A stretch of 64,000 nucleotides of DNA from CAYSFW01 sp964620675 (GTDB taxonomy: Bacteria > Pseudomonadota > Gammaproteobacteria > UWMA-0217). The position numbers were made by a program, and so were the translations under genes. Where the stretch lies: assembly GCA_964620675.1 (NCBI GenBank), contig CAZUJU010000014.1, positions 1 through 64,000 on the forward strand, given 5' to 3'. The notes under the pieces are model-generated. The model worked only from the letters and a program-made list of their open reading frames with translations. It was not told the origin of the DNA and did no database searches. Below, in pieces: positions 34,749 through 44,062 of this stretch (position 1 is the stretch's first letter; each line of letters starts with the position of its first letter).

Positions 34749-35507
34749 ATGATTGAGTTTGCCAGACCGCCCAAGTCCTTGCTGGGCGCCGTTGGCCACG
34801 CGTTGGTCGATTTCGAGATGCTCCGTGATGGCGACCGCGTGCTGCTTGGGCTCTCGGGCGGCAAGGACTCACTTTCGTTGCTGCACCTGCTGACCCATTT
34901 TCAGCACCACGCGCCGGTACGGTTCGAACTCGCTGCGGTGACCATCGACCCCCTCAGCGACAGCTTTTCTCCGCAAGCACTCAAGCCCTACCTCAACGAA
35001 CTCGGCATTACGTACCATTATGTCGAGGAGCCAATCATGTCTCTCGCGCAGTCGCACCTGGTTAACGACTCCTACTGTGCATTTTGCGCGCGGATGAAGC
35101 GCGGCTTGATGTACCGCACCTGCCGCGAGCACAGCTACAACGTGCTGGCACTTGGTCAGCACCTTGACGACCTCGCCGAGAGCTTTCTGATGTCCGCGTT
35201 TCACGGCGGACGCCTACAAACAATGAAAGCGCACTACCGGATCGACGCGGGCGATCTGCGTGTGATCCGACCGCTCGTTTACGCTCGGGAACGTCAGACT
35301 CGTGATTTCGCTGCGACCGCCGGATTCCCGGTCATTCCTGAAAACTGCCCGGCTTGTTTCGCCATACCCACGCAGCGCGAACACATGAAACAACTCTTGG
35401 CGCGCGAGGAAGCCGCCCACTCAAACTTGTTCAAATCCCTCAAAACCGCGCTGTTGCCGCTGATGCGGGAGGGATTACCCGACCCTGCGCCGCGCAACGA
35501 TGCGTGA
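34749..35507 (+). CDS. ttcA: TtcA-type tRNA 2-thiocytidine biosynthesis protein
   Basis: 252 residues from the ATG at 34749. The PP-loop SGGKDS is at 36-41, and Cys pairs are at 110/113 (CAFC) and 200/203 (CPAC), which in TtcA bind an iron-sulfur cluster used to thiolate C32 of tRNA. GQHLDD is the second nucleotide-contact motif. It is shorter than E. coli TtcA (311), so it could be a TtcA-like relative. It overlaps the next gene by 8 bases. Confidence 0.8.
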   Translation: MIEFARPPKSLLGAVGHALVDFEMLRDGDRVLLGLSGGKDSLSLLHLLTHFQHHAPVRFELAAVTIDPLSDSFSPQALKPYLNELGITYHYVEEPIMSLAQSHLVNDSYCAFCARMKRGLMYRTCREHSYNVLALGQHLDDLAESFLMSAFHGGRLQTMKAHYRIDAGDLRVIRPLVYARERQTRDFAATAGFPVIPENCPACFAIPTQREHMKQLLAREEAAHSNLFKSLKTALLPLMREGLPDPAPRNDA

Positions 35508-36384
35508 CTGGCTTGCGACCAACGCGCTGGCCCTGCTCGGTCGCCTGCCGCTGCGTCTGGATCAATCACTCGGTCGTGGCATAGGCCGCTTGGCGTGGTG
35601 GTTCGCGAAACGCGAACGCCACACCGCGCTGATCAACCTGCGCCGGTGTTTTCCCGACCAGTCACCCGCGTGGCATGAGGAAATCGCCAAGGCCTCACTG
35701 CGCGAACTCGGTGCGGCGATGCTGGAAATGCCTCGGATATGGCGACTCGGGCAACGCGAGCTCGATGCATTGCTGGTTAACCCGGAGGCCCTGGACGAGA
35801 TCATGGCGATCTACCGCAATGGCCATGGCTTGGTGGTCGCCACTCCACATCTCGGAAGCTGGGAATTTATCGGGAGTCTGTTCGCCGCTCACACCCGTAT
35901 GACCACGCTATTCCGCCCATCGCGGGTACCGGCACTGGACCCGATCATCAAAGCGGGTCGGGAAAGCCTCGGCGCGCAACTGGCACCGACTGACCAGAGC
36001 GGTGTGCGCGCCATGGTGCGCGCACTGAGTCGCGGAGATTGCGTCGGAATCCTGCCGGACCAGGAACCGTCGCGCGGCAATGGCGTATTCGCGGATTTTT
36101 TCAGCCACCCGGCCTACACGATGGTACTTCTACCGCGGCTGGTTTCGCGGCAGCAAGTTCCAGTCGTCGCCCTGTTCGCCGAGCGCCTCGCCAACGGGAG
36201 GTTTCTACTCCACCACCATTGGATCGGCACCGGACTGTACGACGCCGATCCGTACACCGCCTGCACCGAACTCAATCGCTCCGTGGAACGACTGGTCCGC
36301 CAACGCCCTGAGCAATACAACTGGATCTACAAACGCTTCCGCGTGCAACCCGACAACGTCGTGGTATATGCCCGCGACGTGTGA
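35500..36384 (+). CDS. LpxL/HtrB-type lysophospholipid or lipid A acyltransferase
   Basis: 294 residues. An N-terminal amphipathic/membrane helix (LATNALALLGRLPLRL) is followed by the acyltransferase catalytic motif as TPHLGSWEF (HxxxxE/D type) and the second block LPDQEPSRGNGVFADFFSHPAY. It transfers an acyl chain onto lipid A precursor or a lysophospholipid at the inner membrane. Translation is coupled to ttcA by overlap, though there is no obvious shared function. Convergent with the rhodanese gene. Confidence 0.9.
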   Translation: MRDWLATNALALLGRLPLRLDQSLGRGIGRLAWWFAKRERHTALINLRRCFPDQSPAWHEEIAKASLRELGAAMLEMPRIWRLGQRELDALLVNPEALDEIMAIYRNGHGLVVATPHLGSWEFIGSLFAAHTRMTTLFRPSRVPALDPIIKAGRESLGAQLAPTDQSGVRAMVRALSRGDCVGILPDQEPSRGNGVFADFFSHPAYTMVLLPRLVSRQQVPVVALFAERLANGRFLLHHHWIGTGLYDADPYTACTELNRSVERLVRQRPEQYNWIYKRFRVQPDNVVVYARDV

Positions 36385-36417
36385 ACCTAGCGATCGCGAT
36401 ATCCAGACAATGGGTGA

Positions 36418-37104
36418 TTACGGAATGATCGTTGTCAACCCCAACAATTGCCATAGCTGCATGCCACCGCGATAGTAATGCAGGCGATCCAAGGGGTAAC
36501 CCAGCTTGATCAGCGCCTGGATCGCACGCGGCGATTGGTTACACCACGGGCCATTGCACCACAGCACAATCTCTTTCGCCTGGGTAAAATCCCAGTCGTC
36601 ATTTTTGAGATTGCCATTCAGCAGACCCAACTTCTCGATCGCGCGCACGACAACATTGACCTCACCCCGCCGCCGTACCCCTAGCTTATACAGCGTGTCG
36701 ACCAGGGCGGGATCGCTCGGTGAGGACTCGAAAACCGTAAATGGCAGATTGACCGAGCCCGGAATCGTGCCTTTCTCATACCAGGACGGCAACCGCGCAT
36801 CGACCAAAACGCCTTTGCCGGAAACAACCGGCCCTTCGAGAAAATCAAAAATTTCGACTTCCGATACGGTGCGCACACCAGGCGCGGCATCGTTGGGCTG
36901 AATACAAAACGGCGGGCACTTGCGTGAAGTCTTGGCGAAGCTACCGGTAATCGAGTGCTCCTCGTCCTGCACTCGCTCGACGCGCACCACCTGACCATTG
37001 TGCACGGTTTCAATCCGATCCCGCAGGTCATCGAGCTTGACCTCCAAGGCCTGCGCCGAGCCGCAGGCAAGGGCGAAAAAGGCGGCGTATACCCAGCGTT
37101 TCAT
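36418..37104 (-). CDS. Secreted rhodanese-like protein with extra cysteine pairs
   Basis: 228 residues. The signal peptide ends around GSAQA, so it acts in the periplasm. The rhodanese domain holds VLVDARLPSWYEKGTIPGSVNLP and the active loop CNQSPRA, making Cys188 the likely sulfur carrier. Cys183 lies five residues before it. An additional Cys63-x3-Cys67 pair (KCPPFC) sits in the N-terminal extension. It follows the small secreted protein by 14 bases, forming a two-gene operon. Transfer of sulfane sulfur or thiol-redox signalling in the periplasm is an inference. Confidence 0.88.
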   Translation of the reverse strand: MKRWVYAAFFALACGSAQALEVKLDDLRDRIETVHNGQVVRVERVQDEEHSITGSFAKTSRKCPPFCIQPNDAAPGVRTVSEVEIFDFLEGPVVSGKGVLVDARLPSWYEKGTIPGSVNLPFTVFESSPSDPALVDTLYKLGVRRRGEVNVVVRAIEKLGLLNGNLKNDDWDFTQAKEIVLWCNGPWCNQSPRAIQALIKLGYPLDRLHYYRGGMQLWQLLGLTTIIP

Positions 37105-37118
37105 GCTTTGGCGATCTC

Positions 37119-37481
37119 CTATTTACTCAAGTACTGCTGTTTGATTTCGTTGCGGACGTGCTCGACTTCGGGTCGCTCCGCATAGGCCTTGAAGATCCGG
37201 CTTTGCCGTTCCGCATCCAGCTTTTTATAGAATGAAAAGCTGCCGAAGTACCTTTGTTGCAGGTAATTCTCGAAATCCGGCTGGGTCAGGCCGGTTGGAA
37301 TCGCGGTCCCCGGCACGCCATCCAACCCTTTTCCCTCACCCACACGACCCGAGGATGTTTTTGGATCGACTGCGATTCCTTCGGCCGCAGCCTTGAGGCT
37401 ATCCAGATAGGCATCCGCGTGCGCGCCTAGCGCCAGCAACATCGTCAGCGCCATCGCGGCAACACGCCGGAAGCGCCTCAT
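37119..37481 (-). CDS. Small secreted protein, operon partner of the rhodanese
   Basis: 120 residues with an excellent ribosome site (GGAAGGAAT before the ATG at 37479-37481) and a signal peptide cleaved near GAHADA. The mature part has a Gly/Lys linker, then LTQPDFENYLQQRYFGSFSFYKKL and a charged C-terminal helix. I do not recognise a named domain. Its pairing with the rhodanese suggests a chaperone or partner in periplasmic sulfur handling. Confidence 0.75.
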   Translation of the reverse strand: MRRFRRVAAMALTMLLALGAHADAYLDSLKAAAEGIAVDPKTSSGRVGEGKGLDGVPGTAIPTGLTQPDFENYLQQRYFGSFSFYKKLDAERQSRIFKAYAERPEVEHVRNEIKQQYLSK

Positions 37482-37548
37482 ATTCCTTCCACCGCGGCCC
37501 GCACGCGCCGGGGCTTAAGTGAGTTCGGTAACATTGCGTCGCACCATT

Positions 37549-37560
37549 TGACAATTGTCA
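37549..37560. promoter_or_regulatory. 12-bp palindrome upstream of the secreted-protein/rhodanese operon
   Basis: TGACAATTGTCA is a perfect palindrome about 70 bases before the start at 37481. It could be an operator or overlap the -35 region. Evidence is positional only. Confidence 0.3.
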
Positions 37561-37759
37561 TGTGGACTCAAGCATAGCGATTTCCGGGCGAGCATTTTGT
37601 GAATCACCGCCCATTCCAAAGTTGAGTTTTCATGAACTTCCCGAAACAAACGCCTAACACGGGGGCCGGACGGCAGTCGGGCGGACGCGTGTGCGGATTT
37701 AAGAATGCTTGGCGAGCACTTGGACGGGTGAATCTCGTCGATGCTGGCGAGTTGTTATT

Positions 37760-39253
37760 TCAGACTAAGCATTCGGCGGTCTGAACCACCTCATCGCGCG
37801 GGTTGACTGATTCCAGCCGCACCGTGTAACCCCAAAGCCGCGCGACGTGTTTTAGCATCTCGTCGGTGGTTTCCCCGAGCGGGCGGCGGTCAAACGCGTA
37901 GTGGCGTAGCGTCAGTGAACGATCACCGTAGAGATCGACGTCATAGACCTGGAGATTCGGCTCACGGTTGCCAAGGTTGTATTGATCGGCCAGCAACTGG
38001 CGAATGCGCCGATAACCCGCTTCGTCATGAATCGGGCCGATCTCCAATTGATCCTCCGCGTCGTCATCGACCACACCGAACAGGCGGAACTCGCGAATCA
38101 GGCGCGGCGACAAATACTGGGCGATGAAGCTTTCGTCCTTGAAATTGCGCATTGCGAAATCGAGCGACTTAATCCAATCGCTACCCGCCAGTTCAGGAAA
38201 CCAGTACCGATCTTCCTCGGTTGGTTGCTGGCAGATGCGCTGAATATCGCGGAACATCGCGAAACCGAGCGCGTAAGGATTGATACCGCTATAACCGCGA
38301 TGGAAGAACGGCGGCTGGTAAACAACATTGGTATGACTCTGGAGAAACTCCAGCATGAAGCCATCGTCCACCTTGCCCTCATCGTAAAGGTGGTTCAGCA
38401 GGGTGAAATGCCAGAACGTCGCCCACCCCTCGTTCATCACCTGCGTTTGGCGCTGAGGGTAAAAATACTGCGCAATCCGCCGCACGACACGCAAAATCTC
38501 GCGCTCCCAAGGCTCCAGCCGCGGCGCATGTTTCTCGAAGAAATACAGCAGATTCTCCTGTGGTTCGGCCGGGAAACGGCGAGCCTTGCGCGTGGCTTCG
38601 GCCTCGACCGGTGTCGGCAGCGTGCGCCACAAGTCATTCACGCGCGATTGCAGATAAGCCTCGCGCTCGCGCATCCGCGCCTGCTCCTTGACCATCGACA
38701 AGCGACTCGGCCGCTTGTAGCGATCCACGCCGTGGTTCATCAGCGCATGGCATGAATCGAGCAACTCCTCGACGCGTTCTTCGCCGTAGCGCTCTTCACA
38801 CTGCGCCAGGTAGTTACGCGCGAACACTAAGTAATCAAGAATTCCCTCGGCGTCGGTCCAGGTACGGAATAGGTAGTTGCCTTTGAAGAACGAGTTGTGC
38901 CCGTAGCTCGCGTGTGCAACCACCAACGCCTGCATCGTGATGGTGTTTTCTTCCATCAGGTAGGCGATGCAGGGGTTGGAGTTGATCACGATTTCGTAAG
39001 CGAGGCCCATCTGGCCGCGCTTGTAACTCTTGCGGATGTTCATGAATTCCTTGCCGAACGACCAGTGGTGGTAGCCCACCGGCATGCCGACTGAGGAATA
39101 GGCGTCGATCATTTGCTCCGAGGAGATGATCTCAATCTGATTGGGGTAGGTGTCGAGCCCATATCCCGCCGCAACGCGAGCGATCTCGCGGTCGTAGGCC
39201 TGAACAAGTTCGAAGGTCCATTCCGAACCCGTTGAGATCAGCCCCTCGCTCAT
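37760..39253 (-). CDS. SpoVR family protein (YcgB-like)
   Basis: 497 residues, the usual length. Family motifs: YHHWSFGKEFM, YEIVINSNPCIAYLMEEN, HASYGHNSFFKGN, MNEGWATFWHF. It has a zinc-peptidase-like HExxH-related pattern in part of the family, but the activity is unknown. Its start overlaps the yeaH stop (ATGA), completing the conserved prkA-yeaH-spoVR operon linked to stationary-phase and nitrogen stress. Confidence 0.95.
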   Translation of the reverse strand: MSEGLISTGSEWTFELVQAYDREIARVAAGYGLDTYPNQIEIISSEQMIDAYSSVGMPVGYHHWSFGKEFMNIRKSYKRGQMGLAYEIVINSNPCIAYLMEENTITMQALVVAHASYGHNSFFKGNYLFRTWTDAEGILDYLVFARNYLAQCEERYGEERVEELLDSCHALMNHGVDRYKRPSRLSMVKEQARMREREAYLQSRVNDLWRTLPTPVEAEATRKARRFPAEPQENLLYFFEKHAPRLEPWEREILRVVRRIAQYFYPQRQTQVMNEGWATFWHFTLLNHLYDEGKVDDGFMLEFLQSHTNVVYQPPFFHRGYSGINPYALGFAMFRDIQRICQQPTEEDRYWFPELAGSDWIKSLDFAMRNFKDESFIAQYLSPRLIREFRLFGVVDDDAEDQLEIGPIHDEAGYRRIRQLLADQYNLGNREPNLQVYDVDLYGDRSLTLRHYAFDRRPLGETTDEMLKHVARLWGYTVRLESVNPRDEVVQTAECLV

Positions 39254-40512
39254 GCGCGCTTCCTCTTGAACAGCTCGCGGAAAACCGGGTAGATCTCTTC
39301 CACCGAGTCGATCCGGCGCATTGCAAAATGCCGCACGGCTGCCTGTACGCGCTCGTATTCAAACCACAGGCTTTGCGGGCTGTAGGCTTTGATTTCGACA
39401 TAGGCGTAGTACTGCACCAGCGGCAGGATCGAGCCAAGCAACAACTCGCGACAGCGCGGCGAGTCATTCTCCCAGTTGTCACCATCGCTGGCCTGCGCCG
39501 CGTAAATATTCCAGGCCTCCGCAGGATAGCGCTCGCGAATCACTTCGCGCATCACCTCCAGTGCGCTGGAGACCACGGTCCCACCGGTCTCGCGGGAATT
39601 GAAGAAATCGTCCTCGCCCACTTCCTTCGCGATCGTGTGATGGCGGATGAAAACCACCTCGATGCGCTCGTAGCTGCGGGTCAAAAACAGATACAGCAGC
39701 ATGAAGAAGCGCTTGGCGATATCCTTGCGCGGTTGATCCATCGAACCCGAGACATCCATCAAGCAAAACATCACCGCCTGACTGGTGGGCTGTGGCCGAT
39801 CCACGCGATTGGTATAGCGCAGATCGAAGGTATCGAGAAACGGCACCGCGGCGATACGCGCCTTGAGCCGATCGATCTCCTCGCGCAACTCGATCGCAAG
39901 CCCCCCATCGCCTTCGCCGCGTTGCTCCAGCTCGGTCAGTTCGGCCTCCGCCTCGGCGAGTCGTTCACGCGGCCCCGCGGACATCGCGAGACGGCGCCCG
40001 ATCGCGCTGCGCAACGAGCGCACCACGTGCAGGTTGGCCGGATTACCATCCGAGCTATACCCCGCCCGCACCCGTTTGGTCTCGGGAACCGCTGCCAGCT
40101 GTTTCTTCACGAGATCGGGTAATGCGAGATCTTCGAAGAAGAAATTCATGAATTCCTCGCGCGAGAGCTCGAAGACGAAATCGTCCATGCCCTCGCCATC
40201 GTCCGACGCCCCGCCTTTGCCACGCCCCTGCCCGCCCTCGGGCCGCGGCACCCGATCGCCGGTCGCAAACTCCTTGTTACCGGGATGTACAATCGAGCGC
40301 TTGCCGCCGGGGCCATGCTGAAACGTCGGTTCCTTGAGGTCGCGCGCCGGAATCGAGATCTTCTCGCCACGCTCGAGATCCTTCACATCGCGGCGGGATA
40401 CGGCATCCGATACCGCTTTACGGATTTGTTGCTTGAATCGACGCAGAAAGCGCTGCCGATTGACCGCACTCTTGTTTCGACCCGATACCCGCCGATCAAT
40501 GATCTGACTCAC
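39250..40512 (-). CDS. YeaH/YhbH family (DUF444) protein with von Willebrand-like domain
   Basis: 420 residues. The N-terminus IDRRVSGRNKSAVNRQRFLRR and the middle DVSGSMDQPRKDIAKRF (a MIDAS-like DxSxS) are typical. A Gly/Glu-rich linker (about 110-150) lies between. YeaH is a partner of the PrkA kinase in enterobacterial stress responses. It sits 54 bases after prkA and overlaps spoVR. Confidence 0.96.
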   Translation of the reverse strand: MSQIIDRRVSGRNKSAVNRQRFLRRFKQQIRKAVSDAVSRRDVKDLERGEKISIPARDLKEPTFQHGPGGKRSIVHPGNKEFATGDRVPRPEGGQGRGKGGASDDGEGMDDFVFELSREEFMNFFFEDLALPDLVKKQLAAVPETKRVRAGYSSDGNPANLHVVRSLRSAIGRRLAMSAGPRERLAEAEAELTELEQRGEGDGGLAIELREEIDRLKARIAAVPFLDTFDLRYTNRVDRPQPTSQAVMFCLMDVSGSMDQPRKDIAKRFFMLLYLFLTRSYERIEVVFIRHHTIAKEVGEDDFFNSRETGGTVVSSALEVMREVIRERYPAEAWNIYAAQASDGDNWENDSPRCRELLLGSILPLVQYYAYVEIKAYSPQSLWFEYERVQAAVRHFAMRRIDSVEEIYPVFRELFKRKRA

Positions 40513-40566
40513 AATCCCTCACATTCGTAACACCGCCTGACGCGCACCTGCCAGAGAAACTGACGA

Positions 40567-42486
40567 TCAGGACGACTTGCGCGCCCGCAAGTACCATTCC
40601 GCCAGCAACCGAACCTGCTTGTCAGTGTAGCCGCGGGCGACCATCCGCTGCACGAAATCCTCGTGCTTCTTCTGCTCGTCACTCGACGCCTTGGCATTGA
40701 ATGAAATGACCGGCAAAAGGTCTTCCGTGCTTGAGAACATCTTCTTCTCGATCACCGAGCGCAGCTTCTCGTAGCTGGTCCAGAGTGGGTTCTTGCCCGC
40801 ATTGTTCGCGCGGGCCCGCAGCACGAAGTTGACTATCTCGTGCCGAAAATCCTTCGGATTCGCGATACCCGCCGGCTTCTCAATCTTTTCAAGCTCCGAA
40901 TTGAGCTGCGCCCGATCAAGGATCTCGCCCGTATCCGGATCGCGGTACTCCTGATCCTGAATCCACATATCGGCGTAGATCACGTAGCGATCAAAGATGT
41001 TTTGGCCGTATTCGGAGTAAGACTCGAGATACGCGGTTTGCAGCTCCTTCTCGATGAACTCCTTGTAGCGCGGCGCGAGAAACTCCTTGATGCAAGCAAC
41101 GTAACGCTGCTCGACCTCGGGGGCGTATTGCTCCTGCTCAACCTGCTGTTCGAGCACGTAAAGCAGATGCACCGGATTCGCGGCCACTTCGACATGATCG
41201 AAGTTAAACACCTTGGACAAAATCTTGAACGCAAAACGGGTCGATATACCGCTCATCCCCTCGTCAACGCCTGCGTAATCGCGATATTCCTGGTACGACT
41301 TCGCCTTGGGGTCGGTGTCCTTCAGATTTTCCCCGTCGTAGATCCGCATCTTGGAGTAAATACTGGAATTTTCGGGCGGCTTGATTCGAGTGAGGACCGA
41401 GAACTGCGCCAGCATTTGAAGGGTCCCGGGCGCGCATGGCGACTCAGCCAACGAACTGTCACGGAGCAGTTTCTGGTAGATGTGGACCTCGTCCGACACC
41501 CGCAAGCAATACGGCACCTTGACGATGTAGATCCGGTCGAGAAACGCCTCGTTGTTTTTGTTGTTGCGGAACGCCTGCCATTCGGACTCGTTGGAGTGGG
41601 CCAGCACCACGCCGTCGAACGGAATCGCGCCGAAACCCTCGGTGCCTTTGTAGTTACCTTCCTGGGTCGCCGTCAGCAATGGATGCAGCACCTTGATCGG
41701 CGCCTTGAACATCTCGACGAACTCCATCAACCCCTGATTGGACAGGCACAATCCGCCGGAAAAACTGTAAGCATCCGGATCGTCTTGCGAGAACTTTTCG
41801 AGCTTGCGGATATCCACCTTGCCGACCAGCGAGGAAATATCCTGATTGTTCTCGTCGCCCGGCTCGGTCTTGGAGATCGCCACTTGGCCGAGCACCGAAG
41901 GCCAGCGCTTAACGACCCGAAACCGCGTAATGTCGCCGTTGAATTCGTGCAGACGCTTGACTGCCCAAGGCGACAGCACCTTACCGAGGTAACGCCGGGC
42001 GATACCGTACTCGCCCTCCAGAATGTCTCCATCCTCGTCGATCGAGAACAGTGACAGCGGCGAGTCGTTCACCGGCGAACCCTTGATCGCGTAGAACGGC
42101 ACCTTCTCCATCAGATGCTTCAGCTTTTCAGCCAGTGACGACTTGCCGCCGCCGACGGGACCCAGCAGATAGAGAATCTGCTTTTTCTCCTCAAGTCCTT
42201 GAGCCGCATGCCGGAAGTAGGACACGATCTGCTCAACCGTCTCCTCCATGCCGTAAAAGTCCTTGAACGCAGGGTAGCGCTTGATAATTTTGTTCGAGAA
42301 GACCCGCGACAAACGCGAATCCTGGCGGGTATCAATCAACTCGGGTTCACCGATCGCCGCGAGCATCCGCTCGGCCGCGCTGGCGTAGGCGGTGCGGTCG
42401 TTCTTGCAGATGTTTAGAAACTCTTCGAGGGAATACTCCTCCTCCTCCTTGCGATATCTAGACGCAAACTGGTTAAACAGACTCAT
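40567..42486 (-). CDS. prkA: PrkA (YeaG) serine protein kinase/AAA+ protein
   Basis: 639 residues from the second of two adjacent ATGs (42486), which has the better spacing from AGAGAGG. Walker A is in LLGPVGGGKSSLAEKL, and the AAA+ core includes TEPGDENNQDIS and LAHSNESEW. The C-terminal kinase-like part ends SFNAKASSDEQKKHEDF. In E. coli, YeaG helps sustained nitrogen starvation and acid stress survival, and its operon is controlled by sigma-54/NtrC and RpoS. A sigma-54-type promoter lies upstream here too. Confidence 0.97.
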   Translation of the reverse strand: MSLFNQFASRYRKEEEEYSLEEFLNICKNDRTAYASAAERMLAAIGEPELIDTRQDSRLSRVFSNKIIKRYPAFKDFYGMEETVEQIVSYFRHAAQGLEEKKQILYLLGPVGGGKSSLAEKLKHLMEKVPFYAIKGSPVNDSPLSLFSIDEDGDILEGEYGIARRYLGKVLSPWAVKRLHEFNGDITRFRVVKRWPSVLGQVAISKTEPGDENNQDISSLVGKVDIRKLEKFSQDDPDAYSFSGGLCLSNQGLMEFVEMFKAPIKVLHPLLTATQEGNYKGTEGFGAIPFDGVVLAHSNESEWQAFRNNKNNEAFLDRIYIVKVPYCLRVSDEVHIYQKLLRDSSLAESPCAPGTLQMLAQFSVLTRIKPPENSSIYSKMRIYDGENLKDTDPKAKSYQEYRDYAGVDEGMSGISTRFAFKILSKVFNFDHVEVAANPVHLLYVLEQQVEQEQYAPEVEQRYVACIKEFLAPRYKEFIEKELQTAYLESYSEYGQNIFDRYVIYADMWIQDQEYRDPDTGEILDRAQLNSELEKIEKPAGIANPKDFRHEIVNFVLRARANNAGKNPLWTSYEKLRSVIEKKMFSSTEDLLPVISFNAKASSDEQKKHEDFVQRMVARGYTDKQVRLLAEWYLRARKSS

Positions 42487-42530
42487 CATTCAACCTCTCT
42501 TGATTGAGCGTATGCTTTATCGAGTACGTC

Positions 42531-42545
42531 GCAAGCCCCATGCCA
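42531..42545 (-). promoter_or_regulatory. Sigma-54-type promoter of the prkA operon
   Basis: On the minus strand the sequence reads TGGCAT-GGGGC-TTGC, against the consensus TGGCAC-N5-TTGC, with correct -24/-12 spacing. Transcription would start near 42520, leaving a leader of about 35 bases. The homologous E. coli operon is known to be sigma-54 dependent, which supports the call. No activator site was identified. Confidence 0.65.
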
Positions 42546-42982
42546 CCGCGTGCAGACGGTGCCACGCCACAAATCGAGCGGTTGCGGGGGCTTGCTCGGC
42601 CCCCTTATGGTGCACGTTGTCACGATCTTCGCACTAAATTTTTGCGTGCGGTGTGGGAAAATAGTATTCAACGTACTCTACTCGGACACCGCGATCCCGT
42701 TTTCGATCCGTTCCCGCTCCTTGGGCGTCCTACTGATTCTAGGCGCTCTTAGGGAGACTCATCTAAATGGTACGCGCGGATGAAGGCTGAAAAAGTGACT
42801 ACGGCAGGCAAAATTCACATTCGGCGCGAGACGCGTGAACTCGCCCGATAAGCGCGCACATCGCGCGGATGAACGTTCCGTCGCGGTGCACGACACGCGC
42901 CAGGCACCGCGCAACGCCAGGCGCGTTGTGTCGCCAACGGTGTTGCGTAAAACTTTGGCCCCGCGGCTTTTTTGCGACATTC
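42546..42982. other. Divergent region between prkA and the antiporter gene
   Basis: About 440 bases without a gene. A GC hairpin (GGGGGC / GCCCCC) lies near 42586-42605. The region must carry any NtrC-like activator sites for prkA and the antiporter promoter, but I could not define them. Confidence 0.4.
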
Positions 42983-44062
42983 ATGTTTACCCATCTGGCG
43001 TTTTTTGTGCTTGGTCTGGTTACCCTCGTCGTCGGCGCCGAGGCGCTCGTTCGAGGCGCCTCGCGCCTCGCGCTTTCGCTCGGAATCTCGCCGTTGGTCA
43101 TCGGACTTACGGTGGTCGCCTACGGTACGAGCGCGCCGGAAATGGCGGTATCGGTCGGGGCCGCGCTGCAAAGCAAGCCGGACCTCGCGATCGGCAATGT
43201 CATCGGCAGCAATATCGCGAACGTATTGCTTATTCTCGGCATTTCGGCGTTGATCACGCCCTTGATCGTGAATGCTCAGATCATCCGCCAGGAAGTACCG
43301 ATCATGATCGGCGCGAGCCTGCTGTTGATTGCTCTGGCGTGGGACGGACGGATCGGCAATTTCGAAGCCGCGGCGATGTTGGGATTGGCGATCCTTTACA
43401 CTGTTTTCCTCGTGCGACAGTCGCGCCGCGCGACGGCGGCCGCAGTCGCCGAATTCACCGCCGAAATGCCCACCGCACGCGCTACCTGGGATCGCCAGCC
43501 CTGGGTGCAGGGCCTGCTCGTCGCGGCGGGACTCGGCCTCCTTGTGCTAGGCGCGGAGTGGCTCGTCGACGCGGCGGTGGGCTTCGCGCGGGCGTTTGGC
43601 GTCAGCGATCTGATCATCGGCTTGACCGTGGTCGCGGTCGGTACGTCGTTACCCGAGATCGCGACCTCGCTGCTCGCTGCGATTCGTGGCGAACGCGATA
43701 TCGCCGTAGGCAACGTGGTCGGCAGTAACATTTTCAATATTCTTGCGGTACTTGGCGTGACCGGCTTGGTCGCAAATACGGGGCTACCGGTGTCCGCAAG
43801 CGTGCTCAATTTTGACCTCTGGGTCATGCTTGCAGTCGCGGTCGCCTGTCTGCCGGTGTTTTTTACCGGGCGCGAAATCGCCCGCTGGGAAGGCGCGGTC
43901 TTCCTTGCCTACTACGTCGCCTATACCACGCTACTCGTGCTCTCGGCGCAACAGCATCCAGTCTTGCCGACTTTCAAGCTTGCGATGCTCGGGTTCATGC
44001 TCCCACTGACCGGACTGGCGCTCGCCAGCAGCCTCTACCGCCACCACGTTTCATCACGATGA
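42983..44062 (+). CDS. Calcium/sodium:proton antiporter (CaCA, YrbG-like)
   Basis: 359 residues from the ATG at 42983, giving a normal first helix. Two inverted alpha repeats are clear: GTSAPEMAVSV...GNVIGSNIANVLLILG and GTSLPEIATSL...GNVVGSNIFNILAVLG, in which the Glu residues bind the cation. About ten helices; inner membrane. No strong ribosome site precedes the start, and a longer frame begins at 42869. The stop overlaps the sulfurtransferase start (ATGA). Confidence 0.93.
   Translation: MFTHLAFFVLGLVTLVVGAEALVRGASRLALSLGISPLVIGLTVVAYGTSAPEMAVSVGAALQSKPDLAIGNVIGSNIANVLLILGISALITPLIVNAQIIRQEVPIMIGASLLLIALAWDGRIGNFEAAAMLGLAILYTVFLVRQSRRATAAAVAEFTAEMPTARATWDRQPWVQGLLVAAGLGLLVLGAEWLVDAAVGFARAFGVSDLIIGLTVVAVGTSLPEIATSLLAAIRGERDIAVGNVVGSNIFNILAVLGVTGLVANTGLPVSASVLNFDLWVMLAVAVACLPVFFTGREIARWEGAVFLAYYVAYTTLLVLSAQQHPVLPTFKLAMLGFMLPLTGLALASSLYRHHVSSR

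Noticed and set aside
42586..42605. GC hairpin upstream of prkA as a riboswitch or attenuator
   Set aside because: It lies upstream of the predicted transcription start and matches no riboswitch pattern that I know.
42869..42982. N-terminal extension of the antiporter
   Set aside because: The added 38 residues are Arg/Cys-rich and would precede a normal first helix; the family starts at the later Met.
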